From Heloderma charlesbogerti (taxonomy: Eukaryota; Chordata; Lepidosauria; Squamata; Helodermatidae), in assembly GCA_026122225.1 (NCBI GenBank), contig JANEZZ010001669.1, positions 186,001 through 250,000 on the forward strand: a stretch of DNA of 64,000 nt, in the 5' to 3' direction. Positions within the stretch are counted from its first letter, which is position 1. Each line of letters begins with the position of its first letter. This document shows, piece after piece, positions 11,359 through 23,794 of this stretch. A program made the position numbers and the translations under genes. Under the pieces are notes generated by a model. It had not been told where the DNA came from. It did not search any database and saw nothing but the letters and a program-made list of their open reading frames with translations.

Positions 11359-14272
11359 TATGTGATGAATTTGGGCACCTCTACACCAGCCTAAAATCCT
11401 GCATTTAAATTGGGGCTTTCTGCTTTCGTTTTAAATGCAGGATCACAATGACTCCCTTTTTCACCCGCTTCCTTTCCCCCTCCTTTCACCCCTTCCCTTT
11501 CCCCATAGCTGAGTCTTCCGTTATCTTTCATTGATGTTGCTCCTCTTCTTGCCGCTTTCCCTCTTTTCACAGAGGAAACTCAAGAAAAACACAACAGGGG
11601 AATTTGATAGCTCATTATCTGCGATCTATTTAAAAATGGAACCAAGGGCATTTAGTGCAGGAGACGCCTTGGAGGTTCACGGCGTCATGTAAAGAGCCCG
11701 CAAACTTCTGTGAAGCAGCAATCTCAATCACAGGATAAAAGCTCTGTGCGAAGAAAGGCTTTGTTTTATCTGCTGCAGCTGTCTGTTTTTATTATCATGT
11801 TGTTGTTTTGGAATGTTATTGTAGATTATTATTGGTTTTAACTGTTGTTTGATGCTCAGAGAGGTTTATAAGTGGGATATACATTTTTGGAGGGAGGTGG
11901 CTGTTCGGGAGGGGAGAGCTAACTCCCTTCTCTTCAAAGCTGTGACCCACCCCCCTCAAAATGTTACCTTTCCCCCACTGTGCCTAAGCTGCCACATGCA
12001 CACTCCCGCTCATGGGGGTTGGACACGCAGAGGGGCAGAGCCTGCTGCCATGACTGGAACACGCCACCCCCACTGATGTTCCCCAGCACAGGGCGTCAGC
12101 CACCTTGCTTCAGAATCCAACGCAGGGCAGGTCGTTGCAGGGCAGATGAACTGGCTGTGCAACAGGAGTTAAGAGGTTCTGAAATGAGTAGCCTCAGACA
12201 GTAATGCTCAGACTGGGTGTGAGAATGGGGGTGTTCCACCTACCGAAGACTGTGTAGCTGTTTTTATCTGTAAAATGCTGGGTGGTATGCCTTGGCAGAA
12301 ATAATTTCCTTCAGGAGAGAAAGAGGGGCGGGGGGAATATGACTTTGTACTGCATTTTCAGAAGCATTGGAGATGCATCTGCACATCAGATTACCCCTGC
12401 AATTACCCCTGCAGTTGGCGCAGAGCCGAGGACACTGCAGTGACCTTCTGGGAGACTGACGACACCTCGGGTCTCCAATGTGTAGCCCGTGGGCACCTAA
12501 GTGCTCCTGAGCACCTCGTTTGGCACCCACCAGGCTCCCTGCCCCTCCTCATTTTTAGTTTATTTCTGAAGTTTTTTTAAAATTATAAACTGGCATGGTG
12601 CAAAATGGGTTCAGAAGAGTGGTTTGGGGTTTTGGAGCTCAGAGCCAAACTCTGCCTTGTATTAGGTTCTTGGAGAAGTCCCTTTTCTTTTAGCCTCAAG
12701 AATTTGCCTTGCAGAAAATGAGTGTTTTGTGTCCAGACACACCCTTCCCCCATGGCAACCATTTTATGAATGGGTAACCCCCTGTGGCAGCCATTTTGTG
12801 AGAGCACCCACGACACTTTCAAAATTCCAAATGTGCTCACTGACCCAAAAAAACTGGGGGGCCCTTGAACTACACATTCCACACAAATGTTTCTTCTCCC
12901 CCCACCTTTTTTTTTTAATGCACTGGGGATCTGTTACATATGTGTTACATACAGGCACGTAACAGAGAACCTTTGCCATATTTAAAAATCAAATAAATAA
13001 CCCACCCACACATACCTTTCTGTTTGCAACAGGGGCACACGTGCACTTGGAAGTAAGGCTGAGCTGAAACAGGGCATTCTGTGGATAGGAGCTGGTTTTG
13101 GACCCGCTGGACCCACAGCTGCTCCATTCCCTCAGATGGGCCTGATTTGGACCCATCAGCTCCACCAACTTTGGAGTTCACATAGCTCATTCCTCCACCA
13201 CTACCACCACCTGTGGGTAGGGGTCTGTAACCACATGGATCCGCTGGGCTGAACAGGTCGGCAAAACCTTCTACCCTCTCCACACCGCCGCCTCTTGCAC
13301 CTTCTGCCCTGGCCAACGTGGGGATGAGGAGGTGGTCCCAGCTTGAATTTGGGGAATCATACAAATAATCGCTATCTGTCTTCAGGTGTTTCGGATTATA
13401 GGTATTAGCAACATAGGGTGGCCAGGTGCCTTGTTTTACAGGGCACAGCCCTCTGTTTGAAGGTCTGCCAGAGGACAGGGCTCTGTTCGAAGGGCGGCCC
13501 AGGCCAAGTCAGGTGTACAGATAAAGAACCACAGGGAATTGCAGGAAGGGAGAGGAGAGGCCTTGAAAGGGGGCATCAACAGCACTGGTCAGCAGACTGA
13601 GCAGGCACAGGCTACCCCGCCACAGTGAGATGTCTTGTATTTCTATTTAAATTATAGTAATTATTTCTAATATTGCATCTGGACATATACATTAGCAATG
13701 TGTGACCGGCCGCTCCAGTCATGAAGCTTCAGAATGTGAATTTTTGTAACAGTGCACTGATGTGGGCTGTGGTGCATTATTTGCTTAAATGAGATGATAA
13801 TCATATTTAGCGTTGGTAAAGTGTTCTTTCGGGTGTTCGGAGTACTTCACCTATGTTCTCCCAGTAATGTTTAAGTACAACAAACACATCAGTATTACTG
13901 TACTATTATCCCGCTACTGCAGTTGCAGGTGGGGCTGAGGCAAAGGAGCCTGTCGAACAGCAGGACCGTGTCTAGCGGGAGGAAGAGCGGGCCATCGCCT
14001 AGAGCGCCAAGAGACCCAGGGCACCAAATGACCCCCAGGCTGGCAACAGCAAAAGTGGCCGGGAAGGCTTGGTTATGCAGTGAAGGGAAGTGCTGCATTG
14101 GCCAGTCCAGGCTGCAGCTGCCTACCGTTTTAAATCACAGTATTTTCCCTAGTGGGAGAGGCAGCAGACTGAACCAATCAGCTCATGAAGGTGCAGGGAG
14201 GGGGTGTGCAGCCAATGCCTCTCTTCACATCTGGCATTTTATCCCACTACACACCAGTCCTTTTGATCTCGG
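11359..14272. other. Intergenic stretch, no gene
   Basis: No recognisable exon. Positions about 12,430-12,880 resemble a dispersed repeat (GTGGGCACC and GGCAGCCATTTTGTG motifs) of unknown class. The left end of a TAGGGTGGCCAGGTG element is at about 13,416. An open frame of 139 codons lies on the - strand (12,945-13,364); it has no motif I recognise and no exon context. AT-rich sequence at 13,620-13,700 is shared with about 22,490-22,560. Confidence 0.55.
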
Positions 14273-14280
14273 ATCCTTTC

Positions 14281-14927
14281 TAGGGATGTGCGAAAGTCAC
14301 TTACCTTTTTGAAGGGGTGATTCGTGGGGGGGGGAGGCGCTCTGCACCTCCCCCCAAAATCCTAACCCAGCCAGCTCTGCTCTGTGGCAACTCCACGGAG
14401 CCGCTGGCCGGGTGCATTCACAGGCATGTGGAGCCTGCGGACACAAATGGCGGCGGCTACGGTGGCTGCCATTTGCGTTCCTGGTTTTTTGCCATGATAG
14501 GCTACGTCGCGTAGTGGCCGCCGTTTGCACCCCTGTCATTCGCCTACATAAATATTTACATAGCATATCACGGCAAAAAAAACAGGGGCACAAATGGCGG
14601 CGGCTGCGGTGGCTGCCATTTGCGTTCCTTTTATTCCATGATAGGCTACGTAAATATTTACATAGCCTATCACGGCCTCCACATGGACGCAAATGGCGTC
14701 CCTGCGTTAGCCGTGATAGGCTACGTTATTTACATAGCCTATCACAGCAAAAATGGGGAAGCGAATTCGCAACACAGCGCGAACAGCACCAGGTAAGTGC
14801 TCCGTTTTGTGCGCCTTTCGCGGGGTGGTGGGGCAGGGGGGCTTCATTCCACCACGGATTTCGGGGGGCCGAATGCACTGGCATTCGGCCTCACTGAGAT
14901 CCGTGGAGGAATCCTCTGACATCCCTA
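14281..14927. mobile_element. hAT-like foldback element with nested palindromes, copy A
   Basis: Both ends are TAGGGATGT inverted (perfect 9 bp), and ATCCTTTC is duplicated exactly on both sides (14,273-14,280 and 14,928-14,935), the 8-bp signature of hAT elements. The interior has no transposase. It carries repeated hairpins of the type GTGATAGGCTACGT...ACATAGCCTATCAC (14,639-14,677 and 14,711-14,749 are clearest) alternating with blocks related to GGCGGCxxCGGTGGCTGCC. A GCCGAATGC/GCATTCGGC hairpin sits near the right end. The same cassette is found in the element at 58,929. Confidence 0.85.
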
Positions 14928-15767
14928 ATCCTTTCCAGGACTTAGACTGGCCCTGTACACATGCATATCTCATAGCGCGTCCCTCCGCACTATACCTTTT
15001 CATGGCTGGGCAGAGCTGCATGGAACAATCAGGACAGAAGGGGGCTGCTGGCCCCACGCCCCCTCCCCTCCACTGATCATTGGCTCCTGTAACGTGATTG
15101 ATGGCTCTGCCCATCCCCCAATCCTCCGCAGCAGGAGGAAAGTTGGAAGCCCTTCTAGTGACCGGGATAGTGGGCTATTGGAATTGCCCTTTCTCTCCCC
15201 CTGCCCCTCCACACTCATGCTGTTGTTACACTTCCCCTTTATTCTGGCTTCCCATCGACTGGCTTTATCCCCCCTCCCTGCACTGTTGTTGCTCTTCCCC
15301 CTTATTCTGGCTTGCCAACAACCCTGCAAGGTGGGCTAGAAGAGATAGTGGCTGGCTGGCTTCCCAACCATATGGAAGTTTTCTCAGGCAGGAGTGCAAG
15401 TCCATTCAACAGCTGTATGCATGTACATGCCACCCTTGTGCAGTTGCCTGCCCCACCTTCTTCCATGCCGTCCTAGATGGTTGCCACTCAGCAGACCTTG
15501 TGGCAGTGATTGTTGTGGTTTGCTGTAGGTGGGAGGGAGCACTATGGAAAACCCCTCAGCATTACTGCCTTATCTAAAACAACTCCACATACAAAAAAGA
15601 AACCATTAAAAATGACCATTCCAAGCTCTGCATGATGAATTTATTCAGTGGAAGAGAAAAGGCATTTTCAATACTCATTGAAATCCTAACTGTCAAACCT
15701 TTCTCCTGCGTGGCTGAGAAGGGAGACTCATCAAAAGGGAGAAGAAGCAGTCAGTGAAGTCAATGGG

Positions 15768-16652
15768 AGGGGGAGGTGACACAAAATTGGGCAGGACAGC
15801 TAATACCTTGGAAGACAGAAACAAAATTCAAAATGATCTTGATAGACTGGAGCGCTGGGCAGAAAACAACAGAATGAAATTTAATAGGGATAAATGCCAA
15901 GTTCTACACCTAGGAAAAAGAAACCAATTTCACAGTTACAAGATGGGTGATACTTGGATCAACAACACTATAAGCGAGAAGGATTTTGGAATTGTTGTAG
16001 ATCACAAGCTGAATATGAGCCAACAATGTGATGCGGCTGCAAAAAAGGCAAATGCTATTTTGGGCTGCATTAATAGAAGCATAGCTTCCAAATCCCAAGA
16101 AGTACTAGTTCCCCTCTACTCAGCACTGGTTAGGCCTCATCTGGAGTACTGTGTCCAGTTCTGGGCACCGCACTTTAAGAAGAATGCAGACAAACTGGAG
16201 AGGGTTCAGAGGAGGGCAACAAAGATGATCAGGGGACTGGAAACAAAGCCCTGTGAAGAGAGACTGAAAGAACTGGGCATGTTTAGCCTTGAGAAGAGAG
16301 GACTGAGGGGAGATACGATAGCGCTCTTCAAGTACTTGAAAGGTTGTCACAGAGAGGAAAGCCAGGATCTCTTCTCCATCATCCCAGAATGCAGGACACG
16401 GAATCATGGGCTCAAGTTACAGGAAGCCAGATTCTGGCTGAACATCAGGAAAAACTTCCTGACTGTTAGAGCAATACGACAATGGAACCAATTACCCAGG
16501 GAGGTGGTGGGCTCTCCCACACTGGAGGCATTCAAGATGAGGCTGGACAGCCATCTGTCCAGGATGCTCTGAATTGGATTCCTGCACTGAGCAGGGGGTT
16601 GGACTCGATGGCCTTGTAGGCCCCTTCCAACCCCACTATTCTATGATTCTAT
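15768..16652 (+). mobile_element. CR1 LINE, 5'-truncated 3' end
   Basis: An uninterrupted frame (to 16,572) encodes the C-terminal CR1 ORF2 region: LERWAENNRMKFNRDKCQVL, VRPHLEYCVQFW, LERVQRRATKMIRGLE, LFKYLKG and RLDSHLSRML. The 3' UTR follows with GGACTCGATGGCCTTGTAGG and the diagnostic CR1 tail of ATTCTATG repeats ending near 16,652. The open frame suggests a fairly young insertion, but the copy lacks the endonuclease and most of the RT domain, so it cannot move by itself. Confidence 0.92.
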
Positions 16653-19600
16653 GAGATTTCGAGTCAATGCACTGAAGGGGATGGGAGACTTCAAGACTGC
16701 TACTCTAAGTAGACTTACAGTGCACGCCTGTGCATGCCTACTCAGAAGCAAGCCACACAGATTTAAATGGCACTTACTCCCAGGAAAGGAAAGGGTCAGG
16801 TGTATTTATGAGGCCACAGCCCGAGTTCCACTTCACAATATGATCTACAGGTCAGTTCAGCAAAACTCCATCAGATTTTCTTCCTGTTGCAGTTAGAACT
16901 GACACTGGCCTCTAAACAGTTTGAGGATTGAAGCAGTAAAGCACAAGGCTTGTGGAGAAAGAGAAGACGTCCCTGTGCACTTTAAAAAAACAAGTACAGC
17001 CTTACAGCCTACAAGTACAGCCTTACAGTTTACTCAGAAGTAAGCACTGCTGTGTTCAGAGGGATCTCAGAGAAGCCTTTGGGATGGTTAACCACTTTAC
17101 AGCTCAAGTCTGTGCAGGTCTCCTCAAAAGTAATCCCTACTGATGTCAATGAGACTTACTCTCAGGTAAGTGTGCATACGATTGAAGGCGAGAATGCAGC
17201 CCCCCACATACAGATGCACCTCCAAAGGAAACGGTGACACACATGCCACAGCGCCCATCGTGGAGTGGGAGAGAGGCGGGAACGGTCACTGGAAGCGCGG
17301 TCCGTGCCCTGCCCTGACCCTCCCACCGATTTGCTGTCAGGACAACGTTATTCGACACCACCCAGCGACACCCCCAGCATGCACCCACACCAAGCGGGAC
17401 AAAGCACTAAAGGGGAAACACACAGCGGGGAAATGGCGATTTCAATCGCAAGCACAGAAAATGCCGGGCTCTCCGTGTTCTCAGATAACACGGGAAGAAG
17501 GAGGGGAAGATGCGAGACAGCAGCAGGAGAGCAGCCGCATCCCTTAAAGCACCCACAAAAACCTGTGAGTCAAGAAGAACCATCGCACCAAAACGTGTGA
17601 ACGTGGCCAAAGAGGACGCTGGAGCGGTAAGAGGCCTGCCCCAAAGCAATATCCAACTGGTTCAGCTCACTGCCACAAAGTGAAAATGGGCCCCATGTTG
17701 CAGGTTGGAAATCAGCAGTGGGCCTTTGACCTGGACAGGCTGAAGACCACTTCTTTAAAGGATGCATGTACTATTTTGCAAACAAATGTTACACTACAGT
17801 GACATGGAAAAAGGCTTCCATGTCAAAGAAAGAAATTAAAAATAGAATATATCAATATCCCAGGAAACTTGCGTTTTTCCCCCCACAACCCCATTTCATG
17901 CTGTTCAGTAACAAATAGTTGGAGATGCACCAACATTGTACTTCACCTAGGGCACCTAAATATCTTGAGATCGCCCTGCCTAACAGCACAACCTGATACA
18001 AGTCTACTCAAAAGAAAGCCCTATTGTGGCCTTCCCCAACCTGGTGCCTTCCAGATACATCAGACTGCACCTCCCATCATTCCCTGCAACTCCCACCATT
18101 CCCTGGGAATGATGGGACTTGCAGTCTAATTCCTCTGGAGAGCACCAGGTTGGGAAAGGTGCCCTCTTGAGTTCAGTGGGGCTTCCTTTCAGGTAAGCAG
18201 GTACAGGGTTGCAGCCTAAGACAACCTACTCAGTTCATGGTCGAAGGGGAAAGATTTGAGTGAGGGGCTGCCTCATTCACTCACATCTCAGTTTCTCAGG
18301 TTGCAGTCCTGGACACACTTGCCTGGGAGTAAGTACCATTAAACTCAATAGGATATACTTGTGAGTAGACCTTCAAAAGATTGTACTATTGTAGACCTTC
18401 CAAAGATTGCACCATGATGTGATGTAGGAGACCTCTAAGAGTTCCCATGTTGTGCTTTGGTCTTAAAAATGAGTATCAGCAAAAGGGGGCATGGTGGGCA
18501 AATTGGATCAGGACTGCGGTGCTGGGCATGGGGGTTAACCATTCCCTTTGCATGCTACTTTCCCCAGTTAAAATCACCCCAAAGCTGCTTTTTGCCCCAC
18601 AGGGCAACACATATAGGTATCAGATGGGCACCTTTACCTTTTGCCCTGAGGATAACTTTAGGAAGGCCATTTTCATCAGGGTTTCTCACAAAAGGCGGTT
18701 TATAAATCTTCTAAATAAAGAAATTCAGTACGGGCAAGAAGGGGTTAATCCCCTCCCCACCCCCACCCCAGGACTGTGGGCCCAATCAAACTTGGAAGGG
18801 ACCCTCTGCAGCTGTGATTAAACTCTTGCAAAAACATCCTGTGAGTGGTCCTGTCATGGATCTCCTGTATTACAGTTAGTTTGGCCCTTCGCTGCCATTA
18901 ATTTAATTCATTTATTTATTGTAGTGGAGTAGCACTATATGCCAAGCGGTGAGAGTGCCTGTCTTCAACTAGTGAGTGAGACACACTTCCCTGGGCTATC
19001 TCTGGTTTTTCAGTTCTGCAGGACTGGCAAACAGTAAATACTAGGAAGCATTTCTCCCTTTTGGACGTCAAACATCTTTTCCCATTGGACAGTCTACAGA
19101 CCCCGACTCCCCTCTTGCCTGAAGAGGACCAGAGAATGTGGATATTCCACAGAGAATGTGGAAATGCCAGGGGTGCAAACCCAGCACGAGGAGGAACACT
19201 GAGCATCTGCTACAATCTTGGCTAGAATGTCCACTGCACTCAACATTGCTGTAGCAGCTAGACAGTTCATCCCATCTCCACTGCAGGAGTCATATGATGT
19301 AACAGCCAGAACATGATGTTGCCTGGCTATTCACAGCAGGCAGATACAGCCTTTGAGATGTGGACTGCTGAGCAAATTAGAGCATCATGCAGCCTATTCT
19401 TACCTACTGGGCAGAGAATCAAGAGCTCATAAGGCTACTCAATCATAGACTTTTCTGTGCTTTGCCAAAAAGTGTAATTTCTGCCAATCGTCAAATCCAA
19501 ATGTTTTACCTGGAAGGGCATATGTGTGCGTAGGCGGCAGGGGTGGGGGGGAGTTGTCATGTCCCCCTTAGGGACGAGTGAGAAATTCACTGGGTTCACA

Positions 19601-20020
19601 TTTTAATGCAAGATGACTCAATTCACAGTTCCCGGAACCAAATATAAGTTTGCAGTACATTCCGCAAAACAAAACAAAATGCATTCGACAGCATGCGCAC
19701 ATTTGAAAAAATGCACAAAGGAAAAGGTGCGCCTTTCTAAAATGCACACAAACACACTTTAGTCAATGGGTCACACCTACAAAAATGCTCACAATTGAGA
19801 AGAGAAATGCGCACATCTATATGAATTTCTGCAGGGGAGGTGGGGGGGAATGTTCACATGGAACCAGGACAGAATGAGCTTGGCAGTGAGAAAATGACAA
19901 ACTCGACGGGACTGAGCTTGACAGATTTGCCGATTCCTAGGCCTCTACACATTTATTTGTTTAATAATGACAAGACTTTTTAGAAAGTATTTGTCTCACT
20001 TGGTATATTTCCAAACATTT
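16653..20020. other. Intergenic stretch, no gene
   Basis: No exon found. Several degenerate copies of a family with ACTTACTCCCAGG and CTCAGAAGTAAGC motifs lie at about 16,700-16,790, 17,020-17,200, 18,170-18,200 and 18,300-18,370. A CAGCCTTCCCC-family foldback copy is at about 18,026-18,160. Positions about 19,567-19,938 begin TTAGGGACGAG and end GATTCCTA and may be a decayed hAT element; its target duplication is not convincing. Confidence 0.5.
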
Positions 20021-20028
20021 CCAAAAGG

Positions 20029-20793
20029 TAGGCTGACCATACGTACTGTTTTAAACGAGACAGTACCGTTTTCTTCATATTTCCCGACCGTCCCGTCGTT
20101 TTAATATAAATGTCAATTTTGTCCCATTTTTAATTTTTTGTAAAAAACTGAACGCATTTATCATAAGGCTGTATGCTAATCAATGCGTGCAGTAAAACTA
20201 TGAGTGTGACGAAAGAGGACGTTCCATTTCCTTTGTCCAGCCAGGGCCAGGCTTCTTGAGCTGGCGACGATCAGGCGCCGCCCCCTTGCTTGTCTGCAGT
20301 GGCGGGGAATTCAAGAGGCGGCTGCTGAGCCCCATTCAGCTTGTGGGAGCCAGGAAAGTGAGTCTCACTGTTATTTCTACCATCATTCCGCCCATTGAGA
20401 TTCTTTCTGCCCTGCATTCAGTTTGATTGGGACTTTTCAGACTCATATTTCGGTTCAACAGGCTGTTAGCTATTTTTTTATTACAGCAGAACTCTCCGGT
20501 GGGACATTTGCATATACTGGCTTGTGATAGCAGTCGGGGTGTTCCTTTTTTTTTTCTTTTTGGTGTATGTTTATTTATTTTTTTGCAGTCTGGCCACTGC
20601 AGTCCTGCATTAGAGTGTTCAGTGTGGTATGCCATACAGATTTGTTTACTAAGAATCGTTAGCTCAATATGTTCATGTAATAAAACTTTTGTTATCGTCT
20701 TACCTTTTCATGAATACGGAATGTTACATAACCCCGTCCCATTTTTGTCATCCCAATATCCCGTTTTTGTCTCAAGGAAACATGGTCAGCCTA
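20029..20793. mobile_element. hAT-like non-autonomous element with perfect 8-bp target duplication
   Basis: It begins TAGGCTGACCAT and ends ATGGTCAGCCTA, a perfect 12-bp terminal inverted repeat. CCAAAAGG is duplicated exactly at 20,021-20,028 and 20,794-20,801. The 765-bp interior is AT-rich at both ends with a GC-richer block near 20,220-20,320. It encodes nothing recognisable; an open frame at 20,427-20,810 is not transposase-like. Confidence 0.85.
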
Positions 20794-21794
20794 CCAAAAG
20801 GCCACTTTGATACGATCTCTGAATATATATTTAAAAACAAAACAAAAACACACTTCTGTTTCTGCATCCCACTATGGTTTCCGAGCAAAAGTATTTGGAA
20901 AGGGAATTTACAAGATATCTACCCAGAGAAAGTGATTAGGACCCCTTCACTTGCTGAAGTTTATTGTCTCCGCTACTGCGGCTGAGAGCTTTTCTTAAGA
21001 TATCATGTCACCAAAAGTGTACATCTTAACACGTGGACGGAAGGCCTGGACTGTAAAGAAAGGATTATGTCATCAGACAATAATTTTTCTTGGTGTAATT
21101 TCACTTCAGATTCCTAGCTGACTTGATAACATTGACTGCCAATATTATGCCTCAGCTTTTCTTAAAAACAACAACTCTCTTTCCCCTCTCCCCTCTCTGA
21201 CTCTGCACAAAAGCCTCTATATAACAAATTCTCCAGTAGCTGTTCCCTGACCCCTAGTGGCAAAAGGGGGCGTTGCGACATGTACACAAACTTTAGCGTC
21301 AACCCAACTTGTGATCCATCAAGCCGAGCGCAGCCGAACAGGTGTTGTGACCTAACTGGTGTTTGATCACCACCACCCCATTTTTGCAGCCTCAGACAGG
21401 CAGCAGTTTCAGGAAGACAGAGTCCTAGGCAGGCAGCAGTGCACACCGCTGGGCTGCGTTCAGCTTCGATGGCGTACAAATCTTGCAGGCGTGGGACAGA
21501 GTGTCCCATTTTATAAAGTTCCCAAATTCATATTAGTATTAGTATGAATTTGGGCCAACCAAAAGATCACTAAAAATGTGCAAGCTTTTGAGATCTCCAG
21601 ATCTCTTCATCAGGTAAGATGTGACAAAATGGGGGGGGGGTGTCGCAGAGAGTTCACTTGATGTTGAAATCATAGGGTGGCCATGTGTCCTCTTCTACAG
21701 AGAACACTCCTCTATTTTGAAAGTGTCCTCTGTTTGAAAGGCTGTCCAGTGTCTTGTTTAAAGAACCATCGGAATGAAGAGCTGGGCCTTGAGG

Positions 21795-22440
21795 TTTATG
21801 TATGTATGTATGTATTTATTATACTTCACCTTTCTACCCAAAAATGGCACTTAAGGGGGGCTACAAAAACAAAATAAAATAGATTAAAACAATGAAACAC
21901 ATTAAAATACAATCAAAACATAACAATTACAGAATAAAAAGAACGCTCAACCCAACAGACCCACTTACAGCCCAAAAGCCTGCTTGAATAAAGCCTTCTT
22001 TGTCTGCTATCAGAAGGATAGCAGACAGGGAGCAAACCTAGCCTCCCTCAGCAGGGAGTTCCACAGCCTGGGAGCAGCCACCAAAAAGGCCCTCTCTTGC
22101 ATCACCACCAAACGTCCCTCTGAAGGCAGTGGTCTTGAAAGAAGGGCCTCTCCAGAAGATCTTAAGGACCGGGCAGGCTTGTATAGCAGAAGGTGGTCTT
22201 TCAGGTAACCTGGTCCCAAGCAGTAATTGGGCTTTGCAGGTGAATTCTGCCCAGAAACAGATGGGTAACCAGTGAAGCTGCTGCAACAGGCGAGTCACAT
22301 GCTCCCTGTAACCAGCCCCAATCAACAATCTGGCCACAGCATTGTGGACCAGCTAAAGTTTCTGAACAGTTTGCAAAGGCAGCCCCACGTAGAGTGTGTT
22401 ACGGTAGTACAGCTGGCTTCCATCAACAGTGCCTGGATAG
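21795..22440 (-). mobile_element. L2/CR1-type LINE 3' region, antisense
   Basis: Read on the - strand, the segment contains LLIGAGYREHVTRLLQQLHWLP and a WNSLLREARFAP-type end, followed by a 3' UTR-like AT-rich tail toward 21,795. Copies of the same LINE group lie at 46,920 and 51,490. It is broken by stops. Confidence 0.65.
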
Positions 22441-22715
22441 CAGACTGAGTAGGCAAGCACACAAGTCACTTGGTCACAGTCTCCCCCACTATGGTGAGCT
22501 GTATTGCATTTCTATTTAAATTATAGTAATTATGTTTAAATTTGCATATATACAAATTAGTATATGCACATTTTATGCAAATCTTGGCCTCTTTTGTTCT
22601 CCTTTTTGGCGATGCATTTCTTCTTTTTTGGCAAAGCCTAAAGGGCTGGCCTATTTAGCAGCCTTATGGGTGCAATCCCCCTTGATTATACCTCTCCATC
22701 TCTAGTGTGGAATTC

Positions 22716-22853
22716 AGCCTTCCTCAACTTGGTACTCTGCAGATGTATTGCACTACAATTCCCATCATCCCCACCTACTGGCCATCCTGGTTGGGAGTGT
22801 TGGGAATTATAGTCCAGCATATCTGGAGGGCACTAGGTTAGAGAAGGTTGGTA
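22716..22853. repeat. CAGCCTTCCCCAACCTGG foldback MITE copy
   Basis: Nearly complete palindrome: left CAGCCTTCCTCAACTTGGTAC, centre GGCCATCCTGG, right ATCTGGAGGGCACTAGG followed by AGAGAAGGTTG. Possible duplicated flanks GTGGAATT and GTATAACT match at only 5 of 8 positions, so this copy is old. Confidence 0.7.
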
Positions 22854-23328
22854 TAACTGGTATATAAAATATCTCTCGTTCTATACACTGTCACCTTCCT
22901 CTTCTATTGCAATCTTATATCAACCAACACCCTAGTTACTTCTTCTGTTCTCTGTGCTCTATTCCTACAGCCTGAACCTATGCATTTTTACTTGGAAGTA
23001 AACTCCATTATAGTTTGGTAGGCCTTACGCCTCGTGTGTGTAGGACTGCAGCCCTAACCTTTGTCTTGGTTCCTGCCTCTGCGCAAGGTATTTAAATTCA
23101 TGTACACTTTCCACAGTGATTTATTTCCCTTTTCTTAAAAAAACAATTTGGACAGCACATAAAAAATTATGACTATTTTCCAATACTGTTGCAACAGACT
23201 ATATGTCCTAGAGTGTGTTTTCAATGTCAAACTCCTATAAGTCTAGAGAAGTATATTGCCACTGTAGCAATAAGCCAGGAAAGAGATCCTGTTTTCTGTA
23301 ATCCCATCATGCCTATGGTTTAAGAGAT

Positions 23329-23454
23329 TAAGGGCACAACCCTATGCATGTCTAGACAGAAAAAAGTTCTACCATTCCTTACAACATGCTGGCTGGGGAA
23401 TACTGGGAGTTGTAGGCCTTTTTTCTGTCTAAATATGCATTCCATTGCACATTA
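23329..23454. repeat. Short hairpin MITE (GCAATCCTATGCATG family)
   Basis: The left arm begins TTAAGGGCACAACCCTATGC; the right arm ends AATATGCATTCCATTGCAC followed by ATTAA. The centre is ACATGCTGGCTGGGGAATAC. TTAA-like sequence flanks both ends. Confidence 0.65.
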
Positions 23455-23625
23455 AACTAATCAAAGAGATCGTTGCTACTACAAAGTGATAATAACCACC
23501 ACCAGCCGCACCCCCAAAATCAGTGCTAGATATTGAGATTCTGTTTTGAATGGTGCCCTGTCTAAAATAGAACCCTGACTTACTAGCATCCAGTGGAGTT
23601 CTGTGGGGTTCCAGTCATTGCCTAG

Positions 23626-23764
23626 GTCAGGAGTAGGGAACCTGTGGCCCTCCAAATGATGTTGGACTCCAACTCCCATAAACCCAAGTCAGCATGGCCA
23701 ACGGTCAGTGATAACGGGAGATGTAGTTCAACAACACCCGGAAGGCACCCGGTTGCCTAATCCT
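23626..23764. repeat. Foldback MITE copy (CAGGAGTAGGGAACCTGTGG variant)
   Basis: Arms GTGGCCCTCCAAATGATG and AACACCCGGAAGGCACCC are imperfect inverted copies around GTCAGCATGGCCAACGG. It lies directly upstream of the BovB fragment. Confidence 0.65.
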
Positions 23765-23794
23765 GCATGACTACCTCTTATATGGTTCATGTGG

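Noticed and set aside
14297..14897. Overlapping frames (131 and 161 codons) as genes
   Set aside because: They read through the palindromic hAT-like element, and both strands give the same repeated peptides because of the palindromes.
15754..15767. ATG at 15,754 as the start of a gene
   Set aside because: It lies upstream of the CR1 homology; the frame simply runs into the truncated LINE.
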